Below, piece after piece: positions 23,401 to 31,146 of a stretch of 64,000 bases of DNA (the first letter of the stretch is position 1; each line of letters opens with the position of its first letter). The stretch comes from Rhynchopus euleeides (taxonomy: Eukaryota > Euglenozoa > Diplonemea > Diplonemida > Diplonemidae): contig OY723264.1 of assembly GCA_963210315.1 (NCBI GenBank), forward strand, positions 1,116,001 through 1,180,000. The letters run 5' to 3'. Both the position numbers and the translations under genes were made by a program. The notes under the pieces were generated by a model. It made no database searches and had not been told where the DNA came from. It worked only from the letters and a program-made list of their open reading frames with translations.

Positions 23401-24812
23401 TATTTTTCCCCCCCTGGGAAAAATACGAAAAATACGAAAAATACGCCGAAAAATACACTGAAAAATACAAAGGAAAAATACACCCTGCCAACACTGCGGC
23501 CCCCCCTCTCCATCATTGAGGATGAACATTTCCTCAAGGCCGTCGGGGTGACACGCCCCAGCATGGATGTCAAGCAGCTGCCGAGCAGGCACCAACTCGG
23601 GGGTAAGCTTCTCGATGAGAAGTATGACGCGGTCATGAACGAAGACCTGTGAAAGTTGAACAAATCGGACAGCCGCGTCCCTCCCTGGCCCCCCTCCCCT
23701 CCCGCAAACCAGCTCGGTGCACGTAACGTGTTCACCCCCTGCAGCTTCCTACTGGGTTTTTACTCGGTTTAAACCGAGTTTAAACCCGGTTTTAGGGTTT
23801 AAACCCGGTTTTTTGGGTTTTTTGGGGTTTTTATTCTGGGACCCGGGTTTTTAACAACACTGGGGGGGGGGGGGCGGGTTGAGTTCAAGCGGGGCCGAGC
23901 GGGGGGGTCCAGACCCCTCCGCTTCCACTGGCCCTCCCGCACTACCACTCGGAGAGCGGGGGTCCATCGTGCACCACCACCACCACCCACCCTACCACCC
24001 CCTCTACACAGTACCTCGTGATGGACCTCGACGAGACAATGTGGACTGTGCGCGATCCGCAGGACCAGGGTGCGCTTGGCAGCGCGCATTGGCTCGCCGC
24101 TATCACCGATGAGTACAGCGCACACCTGCCGCAGTACAGCTATTCAGATATCCAGTCACAGGTGCTGCAGATGTGCGACGCTGTCTTGGGACACATCGAG
24201 GTCAAGCCGTGCGATTCAGAGGTGGTCCGTGTCATGAGCGAGTGGCGCTCTCGGGGTGCTCGGGTCATCGCCGCCACCGCACGCATGAACACCATGTCCC
24301 GTGGGACACGCATGCAGCGCAGCTACATCGGCGGGCTCTTCTTCTGCGACCTGCAGCCCGATGTCCCTGCAGTGGAGTCACGCATGCGCAAGATGTGGGA
24401 TCCACACCACGGCTGGCCTGGGCTGCACCACGAGGAGGGCATATGGTACCTCTCGATGGGCAACAAAGGCCTCTTCCTCCGGGCGCTGCTCAACGACGAC
24501 GTGGCATGCGTCTTTGCTGACGACACGCGGAGGCATCTGATGCGGTCGCAGGAAGCCCTGAGCAAGGTCCTGCCACACCACTCCTGCGTGCACTACACAG
24601 GGGCTGTGGAGGTGGCGCAGCGCCACTTCGACCAGCGACAAGCCGATGCCACAATGGCAGCGCTTGTCCTGCGCCTCTTCCAGAAGAAGGACCCTCATTT
24701 CACAGAGCTTCTGCATTCGGACAATGCCTTCTTTACGGCCTGGCTCCATAACGCCAAGGCGATAGTCCCCGGGGTGGAAAAGATACTGCAGTCCCTCCCC
24801 AGGAGGAGATAA
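20414..24812 (+). CDS. HAD-like phosphatase (DUF2608 type), two exons
   Basis: Exon 1 is 20414-20548 and exon 2 is 24012-24812. The intron (GTATGC...CACAG) is phase 0, and the join gives DTSKVYLVMDLDETMW. ATG 20414 (GCCATGG) was chosen; ATG 20327 is in frame and would add 29 residues. The 311-aa product carries HAD motif I (VMDLDET), then LGSAHWL, motif II-like RVIAATAR, a YIGGLFF strand, LSMGNKG with the conserved Lys, and motif IV-like CVFADDTRRHL followed by VHYTGAVEVAQRHFD. The order fits the DUF2608/PF11019 HAD phosphatases, best known to me from intracellular bacteria such as Legionella, with a eukaryotic exon added at the N-terminus. The substrate is unknown. The intron is swollen by a hAT-like insertion (20685-23862). 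Confidence 0.82.
20821..20963. repeat. 143-bp TIR element, GAATGTCACCC family
   Basis: The ends are AGGGTATCCCGAGAGAATGT and the inverted ACATTTTCTCGGGGTACCCT. Two internal GAATGTCACCCC / GGGGTGACATTC palindromes are present. A shorter relative lies at 45935-46002. It is nested in the hAT-like element. Confidence 0.7.
21259..21320. repeat. Dispersed palindromic repeat (GGCTCCGCCCC family), copy 1
   Basis: It holds GGCCTCCGGCGGCTGGGGGG followed by the palindrome GGGGGGCTCCGCCCCCC. It is the inverted complement of the two copies at 53637-53699 and 53797-53859, including flanking CAGATGTTC. Confidence 0.75.
23376..23482. repeat. AAAAATAC inverted-repeat cluster
   Basis: GTGTATTTTTC and GTATTTTTCG units on one side pair with CGAAAAATAC and GAAAAATACAC units on the other, around CCCCCCTGGG. 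Similar AAAAATACATG arrays occur at about 21920-21965 and 22345-22375 within the same hAT-like element. Confidence 0.65.
23485..23652 (+). pseudogene. hAT transposase fragment
   Basis: About 55 residues (for example RPPLSIIEDEHFLKAVG and QLPSRHQLGGKLLDE) resemble the segment of hAT transposases just after the zinc finger, where the sequence P-F-x-x-V-E-D followed by P-S-R is common. The frame ends at 23652, and no catalytic region follows, so this is a remnant. Confidence 0.55.
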
Positions 24813-26847
24813 GGAAGAAGATCAAGAATGTAATATCCACCCCCACCCTCCCCCCTTACGCCGCTACCGCTCCCACCACCCCCCCCCCCTCCTCTCCCAT
24901 TCCCCACACAGCGCCCTGTCGCAGCGCAGGCCGAGCGCCTCTTCGGTGGTAGGTCTCCCGGGTATTGTCCTGCCATTTGAGTGGAGAGGGATGGGGGGGA
25001 GGGTGCGCCTTGCTCTGTTCCTCTCAGTTCTCTCCTCTGCACCGCTGTCCGCGCGGCGCCTTCCCTTCACACACCCCCTCGGTCCCCTCCCTCCTCCACC
25101 AGGGAGGTTGGGGTGTTAGCGTGTGCCTTAGAGGGGGGGGGGAGGTGAGTCTTTTCTGCAGGCAACCCTTCGGCAAATGCCGTGTTCAGTATATTATTCT
25201 GAGGGGGGGGGGAGGGTCAGGTCGGTTCTGAGACTCTTGGCTGCGGTGGTGTGTCGGGGTGTGTTATTGCTCGAGTAATAGAGAGATTGCCTCCCGCACA
25301 CCGCCTTTCCCTGTCAGACACCCCCCTCGGTCGGAGCTTCATCGGTCGGCTCGAGTCGTTGGTTGGAGTAACTTGCCCAGCTGGCCTGTGGTCACAACAG
25401 GGAGGGGTGGGTATGGAGCATGTGGATTTTTCCACTCAAGTGATGGAAGGGGGGGGGGGGGAGGGAAGGGGGAGGTGGGGGCCCTGGTGTGAAAATTTTC
25501 ACTGGCATATCTCTGTGTTTCTTTTGGCGCGCGCTCTCCGTGCAGTGTGCTTTGTTCAAATCGCTCAAAGCTCTGGCCGAGCAGCGTGACATGCAGTGCC
25601 CTCTTAATGTTGAGTGAAAGTAATGAAGTAAAGAAGCATGAGCTGGCGTGTGTGCACGCCCCCACCCCCCCACCCCGCGCTGTCCACATCTTTTATTGGA
25701 TGCCAGCCTGACACATCATGCATGGGAGGAAGGTCGCTCCACCCTCTCTGTACACACTGCGCAACTCAAGACAAAATGTGCCATCAAGTCTGCATAAACA
25801 GACATTCACGTGTGTGAGTTGGAAGGCCCTGCGTCTCAGCCCCCCCCCCCCCCCGTCGAGTCGGTGACTTGCCTTTCTCTCGACGTTGGTTATTCCTCCC
25901 CTCCGCCCTCCTCCGCCGATCCGTTTGCATAAACGGCGGCCTGAAAATTGCAGTGGGATGGGTGCCATCTACCCACCCAGGCGAGATGCACACACATCTC
26001 ACAAGGCAGGGTGGCGTGGCGGTATAACCTGTGGGACATACTGTGGGGGGGGGGGGGAGAGGTGTTGTGTTGTGTGTGAAGTATTCCGCAAAGGATCCGC
26101 GAAAAAAAAGTAGGCCCTCCTGGGTTTTGAGCTACGCTCAGAAGCTCTGGCAGAAGAACAGAACTCCGAACTGGGCAGATGACAGCGCCACCCCCCGGTG
26201 GAATAATCATCCCGGGAGAGTCGCATGCCACCCTGCAGACAGAAGCGGACAGTGCTTCATATGGAAGGTTTTGAAAAGATGATGCTACGGCGACGCTGTG
26301 TGCCCTGGGTGAGGGGTGGGATAGGTGAGGCGGGTGGGCAGGCAGTGCCTTATATCTGTGAAAAACCATATTCCAGAGTATATGGCATGCACATCGGGCA
26401 GCAACAACGGGCACCGGTCAGCGCCGAGGGAGCAGCAGGTGGTGATTGGGGGGGGGTCGGGGGCGGTGAGGGGATGTCCGTTTCATGTCTCGCTCCCCCT
26501 CCTCCCCCCTCTGGCCTCTGGCAGCAGTGCCATGCCTCTGGGGTGTAATGGCCGGGTCCAGTTTCCTGCAGATGCCCTAGCCCTTCTGCATGTCATGCGC
26601 TAATATAAGTCCGGTGATTCCTCCCCCCCCCCCCCCTCCTCCCCCCCCTTTGAAGGTGTTGCAAAGAGAGGAATTGTCTGCTGGTGGCACTCTCGGTGAA
26701 TGTGAAGAGGGGGAAAACCTTCCGTGCCACCTTTGGGAGGTCCCGTCGTTAACTGTGGTGGTTTTGCGCACACAACACCACACAGAACACGACACCGCAC
26801 CTCCTGCTGCAGGTGTGGGTCGTCGGCTCGGTCCTCGGGTCCTCCTC
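24813..26847. other. Spacer without recognisable gene
   Basis: G and C runs are frequent (25130, 25202, 25448, 25842, 26042, 26622). I see no family motif in any frame. A CTGCTGCAG acceptor-like site at about 26803-26812 may belong to a 5' UTR intron of the next gene. Confidence 0.5.
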
Positions 26848-27591
26848 ATGGAGGCACAGCTGCGCTGCGGGGCGCAGGTGGTGGCTGTCAACTTCCTCGA
26901 AGGCAGCCGTGTCGCGCCCCTCCCACACGCCCTCTATCTGGCAAGGGAAGCGCTGGGCATCGCCCCGCAGCACCCCATCGCCCTGTTGCATGATGGTGCT
27001 GTGCTCGACACCACAGACGCACTGGAGACGGCCCTCACTGAGGCCCTGGACACCCCTGAGTTTGATGTCGAGGTTTCCCACAGCAGGCCCACCCAGGAGC
27101 GCGGGGAGTGCTTCGGTTTCAAGGTGTGCACGAAGAAGTCGCAGGAGGGGGAGAAGTGCGGCGGGCTTGTGGAGGAGTGCGAGACGAACGTGTGTGCGGA
27201 CGGGCTGGACTGCACGTTCAACGGGCACCAGCCCGGGACGTGCCACTGTGCGGACCCGTGCAAGGCGCTGCCCGTGTGCACGCCCGGGTTCCAGGAGACA
27301 GACCCGTCTGTGTGCAATTCGCTGACGTTGGACGCAGGCATCTGCAAGACAGCGACGCGGTGCTGCCACACCATCACCTGCCGCACCTGGGTGCTCGAGT
27401 CTAGTCCTAGCTACTCTCTCCTCTTGTCTTTGTTGTTGTGCTGCATGTGGCATCCTACATCTTGCATCCTGCATGCGGCACACTGCATGTCAAATCACGG
27501 TGGTGCAGGTCGAGGTCGGTGCGTGTGGAGCGGGACTCGATGGACGTGGGGTAGGGAGCGTAGTGAAGGGGGGCGAGCGCAGCGAGCGTAG
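26848..27591 (+). CDS. Ubiquitin-fold-like N-terminus plus Cys-rich domain
   Basis: The frame from ATG 26848 encodes 247 residues. Residues 1-76 have a ubiquitin-like strand pattern: hydrophobic start, LAREALGIAPQHPIALLHDG (a beta-grasp core with the usual L-x-x-D-G turn), and FDVEV at the end. Residues ~82-190 hold about 18 Cys (ECFGFKVC, GEKCGGLVEECETNVC, DCTFNGHQPGTCHC, TRCCHTITC), resembling extracellular-type disulfide modules, though no signal peptide is present. After ~190 the frame becomes hydrophobic and then Arg/Gly-rich, so the true 3' end may be an unmodelled splice. It is not assigned to a known family. The neighbouring downstream genes carry PB1/UBA and Ubl domains. Confidence 0.55.
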   Translation: MEAQLRCGAQVVAVNFLEGSRVAPLPHALYLAREALGIAPQHPIALLHDGAVLDTTDALETALTEALDTPEFDVEVSHSRPTQERGECFGFKVCTKKSQEGEKCGGLVEECETNVCADGLDCTFNGHQPGTCHCADPCKALPVCTPGFQETDPSVCNSLTLDAGICKTATRCCHTITCRTWVLESSPSYSLLLSLLLCCMWHPTSCILHAAHCMSNHGGAGRGRCVWSGTRWTWGRERSEGGRAQRA

Positions 27592-28358
27592 CCTTCGTAC
27601 TTCCTCTCTGGTCCGCTGAAGTTGTGTCGAGCCCACGGCACGTGCCTTGAAAACACACTGTGCTGCTAGTTTCCGTCTGCTGTGTGTGTTTCCTGTCGTG
27701 CCTCACACAAACAAGAAGAAGTGAGGTGCGTGAACTGTTGTCTTTCTTGCTGTGCTCTCTTCCGATTGTGTCGACTTCAACGTCGTCTTCTATTTCGCTT
27801 CCATTTCTACTCCGCTTCCTATTCCTGTGACACACTGCCTGCAGTGCTGTCCTTGTGTTCACGCGTGTGCGTGTGCTGTGCCACAAACCCTACTCTTGCC
27901 CAAACCGCACCGTCACATGCAACATGCAAGTCTGCGCTGTCTGTGATATGCATCTGTGTTGTGAATCACGGACGGTGCAGATGATGGCCGGCTGCTGTTG
28001 TTGCTGTTGTGTGTCTGTGCTTGTGTCGTGAGAAGCTTCGCGCCACTGCACGGGACGTGCACACACAGCTTGCCGCAGGTTGTCGGGCAGCTCCGCTTCT
28101 GATATTCTGACAGATGAGATGTGGTGAGGACGCACCAGCCCTCACTCCCGAGGCATGCATGCACTGCTACAGAGCAACAGGATCACAGCCATTCCGTGAT
28201 GACACACCAACACACACCACACCTTCCTTGCCAGACATTCTCTCCCTACCTGCAACATACACACACACAGCGCACAAGAGAGCCTGTGCCCAGACGACAC
28301 ATCAAGCAGCAGCAATCAGCAAGCAGCAAGTATCACCGACACAGCAGGCTACACCACG
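27592..28358. other. Spacer, probably UTRs
   Basis: It is less C/G-run-rich than other spacers, with CT- and CA-rich tracts. The last 200 bases (ACACACACAC tracts, CAGCAGCAAT) look like the leader of the PB1-UBA gene. No coding frame is supported. Confidence 0.5.
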
Positions 28359-30086
28359 ATGCAGGCCGTGCACTTCGGCGCAGTGGAGAAGCAGCTGCCG
28401 ACTGACAGCGCGGTGATGTCAGGTGCACCCGCGTCCGCACCCGAGGCGCCGCTGTGTGCTTTGCACACGGGGCTGGAGGGGGTGCCTGTGAAGTTCGTGC
28501 TGGTGCGGAGGGGTGTGGTGGTGGAGCGCCGCCGCACACGCCTCGTCAGCCCCACGTTCGAGGATGTGAAGCGCTGCGCACGGCAGTGGGCGTGCGGGGA
28601 CTTCGGGGTGCGGTACGTGGACGACGAGGGGGACGTGGTGGCGGTGGACGTGGAGGAGGAGTGGGCGGAGTGCGTGTCCCTGTGGTGCCAGCAGGCGTGC
28701 AGCGGTGCACGCCCCGCCCTGTGCCTCGTGGTGGAGCTGAGGGGGAGGGCAGCGGGGCCGAGGGAGAGCGCCCACTCGCAGGCAGCAGCCCCGCAGCACC
28801 CTTTCATGGGGTTGAGGGGGTGGTGGGGGTGGCGCAGGCACCACGCACGCATGCACGCTGACGCTGCCGCCGACAGCAGGGCTGCCGCAGGGTGCGGGGC
28901 GCAGGATGTGCACCAGGAGGTGCAGGTGCAGGAGCAGCAGGCGTGCTGCAGGCGGAGCGTGAATCACCCAGGGAAGCACGGCCGCAAGTGCAGCAACACG
29001 AACACCGACGCTGCGGCTGTCACTTCCTCAGACTCTGACGTGCAGCAGGCGTGCTGCAGGCGGAGTGTGAATCACCCAGGGAAGCACGGCCGCAGGTGCA
29101 GCAACGGGAACACCGACACCGATGCCGCTGTGGTGGTGAAGCCGAGGCAGTCTGCTGTGTGCGCTGCGGAGGGGTGCACGCGCACTGTCGGCGGGCTGCA
29201 CAAGACGCACTGCTGCCGGCGCTGTGCGGAGGAGGGGGCACACGCACACGCACACGGGCCGCGTTGCCAGCGCAGGGGTGCCGCACAGGCTGCCGGCAGG
29301 GTGGCAGACAGCTCCACCAGCGACGAGGAGGTTGCACAGCAGCAGAAGGAGCAGGGCTGTGCTGGGTGTGCGTTCCAGGTGACAGGCGTGCACACGACAC
29401 ACTGCTGCAGGCGGTGCGTGAAGAAGCCTGGTCAGCACGGGCCCCACTGTGCACAGCGCACCCCCGCCGTGGGCGCTGCCACTTCCTCTGACTCTGACGT
29501 GCTGCAGGCGTGCTGCAGGCGGAGTGTGCACCACCCAGGGAAGCACGGCCGCAAGTGCAGCAACACGAACGCCCACGCTACGGCTGCCACTTCCTCTGAC
29601 TCTGACGAGGGGCAGGAGCAGCAGGCGTGCTGCAGGCGGAGTGTGAAGCACCCGGGGAAGCACGGCCGCAAGTGCAAGAACGTGAACACCGACGAGGCCA
29701 CTGCAACCGCTCCTCACGACGCCCCTGCCGCCGTGGCCTCCAGCAGCGCTGTGGAGATGCAGCCGCGCACACATGTGCCGCAGGATCCTGCTCTTGGGCA
29801 GGCGGTGTGTACGGCACAGGTGTGCTGCGCAGGGTGCGGCTTCCAGGTGACAGGCGTGCACACGACACACTGCTGCAGGCGGTGCGCGAAGAAGGGTGGG
29901 CAGCACGGGCCCCACTGTGCACGCCGTGTGTTTCAGACGGACGTGGAGCCGGTGTTGGAGCCAGAGTCAGACTCGGATTCCGTGGGTGCACTGCAGCAAA
30001 TGGGCTTCGAGATGACGGACGCACTGCGTGCACTCGTGTGGAAGCACAACGGGGATGTGGCGCGTGTGCTGGAGGAGCTGCTGTAA
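28359..30086 (+). CDS. PB1 / seven Cys-His modules / UBA protein
   Basis: A single-exon 575-aa protein. Residues ~43-126 look like a PB1 domain, with a basic first strand (VKFVLVRRGVVVERRR) and an acidic OPCA-like stretch (YVDDEGDVVAVDVEEEW). Residues ~190-525 contain seven Cys/His modules of two kinds: four of type 1 (ACCRRSVNHPGKHGRKC; near 28937, 29046, 29504, 29620) and three of type 2 (GVHTTHCCRRC then GQHGPHC; near 29160, 29356, 29820). Their order is 1-1-2-2-1-1-2. The spacing of Cys and His suggests metal binding. Residues ~540-575 fit a UBA domain (LQQMGFEMTDALRALVW, VARVLEELL). PB1 plus zinc-type modules plus C-terminal UBA is the plan of p62/NBR1 selective-autophagy receptors, with the ZZ finger replaced by repeats. 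A ubiquitin-binding scaffold is inferred, and no LIR motif was identified with confidence. Confidence 0.8.
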   Translation: MQAVHFGAVEKQLPTDSAVMSGAPASAPEAPLCALHTGLEGVPVKFVLVRRGVVVERRRTRLVSPTFEDVKRCARQWACGDFGVRYVDDEGDVVAVDVEEEWAECVSLWCQQACSGARPALCLVVELRGRAAGPRESAHSQAAAPQHPFMGLRGWWGWRRHHARMHADAAADSRAAAGCGAQDVHQEVQVQEQQACCRRSVNHPGKHGRKCSNTNTDAAAVTSSDSDVQQACCRRSVNHPGKHGRRCSNGNTDTDAAVVVKPRQSAVCAAEGCTRTVGGLHKTHCCRRCAEEGAHAHAHGPRCQRRGAAQAAGRVADSSTSDEEVAQQQKEQGCAGCAFQVTGVHTTHCCRRCVKKPGQHGPHCAQRTPAVGAATSSDSDVLQACCRRSVHHPGKHGRKCSNTNAHATAATSSDSDEGQEQQACCRRSVKHPGKHGRKCKNVNTDEATATAPHDAPAAVASSSAVEMQPRTHVPQDPALGQAVCTAQVCCAGCGFQVTGVHTTHCCRRCAKKGGQHGPHCARRVFQTDVEPVLEPESDSDSVGALQQMGFEMTDALRALVWKHNGDVARVLEELL

Positions 30087-31146
30087 GACGGGAACGGCGA
30101 CAAGTGGCAGCGTGACCTGGCCGCACGCCTTCTTGCCCTTCTGCTGAGACGCAACGACACAACGAACCACCGACGTGACGCAACCCTGTGAAACACTTCT
30201 TTCCTCTTCCCATCCTCCTCAACAACACACAACCACAACAGCGTGCCTTGCTGTTGTCTGCTTTACTAACCACACCCTCCCTTCCCCCTTCCCACCCGAC
30301 ATGAGCCTGTTGTGGCACTTCCTTCTATCTCTGATTCGCACCCAATCGGGCGACGGTTGCACAACGCAATGTCTGGGGCCTGTTCTGCTTGCTTTCTTGC
30401 TGTTTTGTTCTTCTGCCCACAGGCGTCTTTTGTTTGCCCCAGACCTCTAGCGTACAGCTGTGCGGCGTCCGTTCGCTTCCTTGCCGCATTCTGTGCTGCA
30501 CTGCAGCAGAACCTCGCCCCATCCATCGTTGCATCTTTATCTCTGTTCAGTTGACTGTGCGCCATGTGCGCCTCGACCCGCGTGGTGTGTCTCTAGCACT
30601 GCACCGCGCCTCTGGTCCACACCAAGTTGCGAAGAAGCGATGTCCCACCCTCCACCACCCGCACCACCACACCCTTGTGCTTCCCGCTCCGACTTGTTGC
30701 AGTGTGGTCTGCTTTTCTAGAAGTTGCGCACCCGCTACACGACACACCAAGCGGGCGCAAGCCTCCTGATTGATTGCAACACACACACACACAGAGTCCC
30801 GCACCCAGAACAGGCAGATCTCGTTCATTCATATTTTTGGGTTGTTGTGCATCGTTCCGTGACTTCTTTTTCCTTTTTACCCCCCTGAGTGGCTCCACTC
30901 AGGACTTGGTCACCCTGAGTTCCAAAGAAGCTGGTTCACGCTGAGGAGTTCGGCCAGTGGAGGGAGTACGTGAGTACGAACGAAACTGGGGCCACGTAGG
31001 AGGAATCCTCACGAAGTGACGGGCGTGAGGGGAGGTGCTTCTGTCGAGAAAGGTTGCACTATCCAGACACTGCCTTAAAACTGGTTTCAGCACACACAGG
31101 GTCACACCACCTTGCAGGGAGCTGCTAACTTTTCACAGGCGTGGTC
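30087..31146. other. Spacer without recognisable gene
   Basis: Mixed sequence with pyrimidine-rich tracts. Short open frames on both strands share no motif. The 3' 100 bases probably include the leader of the next gene, ending TTTCACAG just before its start, so a leader intron is possible. Confidence 0.5.

Larger units (their letters stand above)
20685..23862. mobile_element. hAT-like DNA transposon in a host intron, decayed
   Basis: The termini CAGTGTTGTTA (20685-20695) and TAACAACACTG (23852-23862) are exact inverted copies that fit the hAT end consensus YARNG. Subterminal regions carry GGTTTAAAC repeats in opposite orientation. Both ends abut G runs, so an 8-bp all-G target duplication is likely. 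Without it the host intron would be about 280 bp, close to its neighbours. The only coding trace is a short hAT-like fragment (23485-23652), possibly with an upstream piece at about 22604-22885. Smaller inverted repeats lie inside it. Confidence 0.85.

Noticed and set aside
28419-29915. Long minus-strand frames opposite the PB1-UBA gene
   Set aside because: They are antisense shadows of the Cys/His repeats; the repeated Ala/Leu/Val pattern mirrors the + strand modules.
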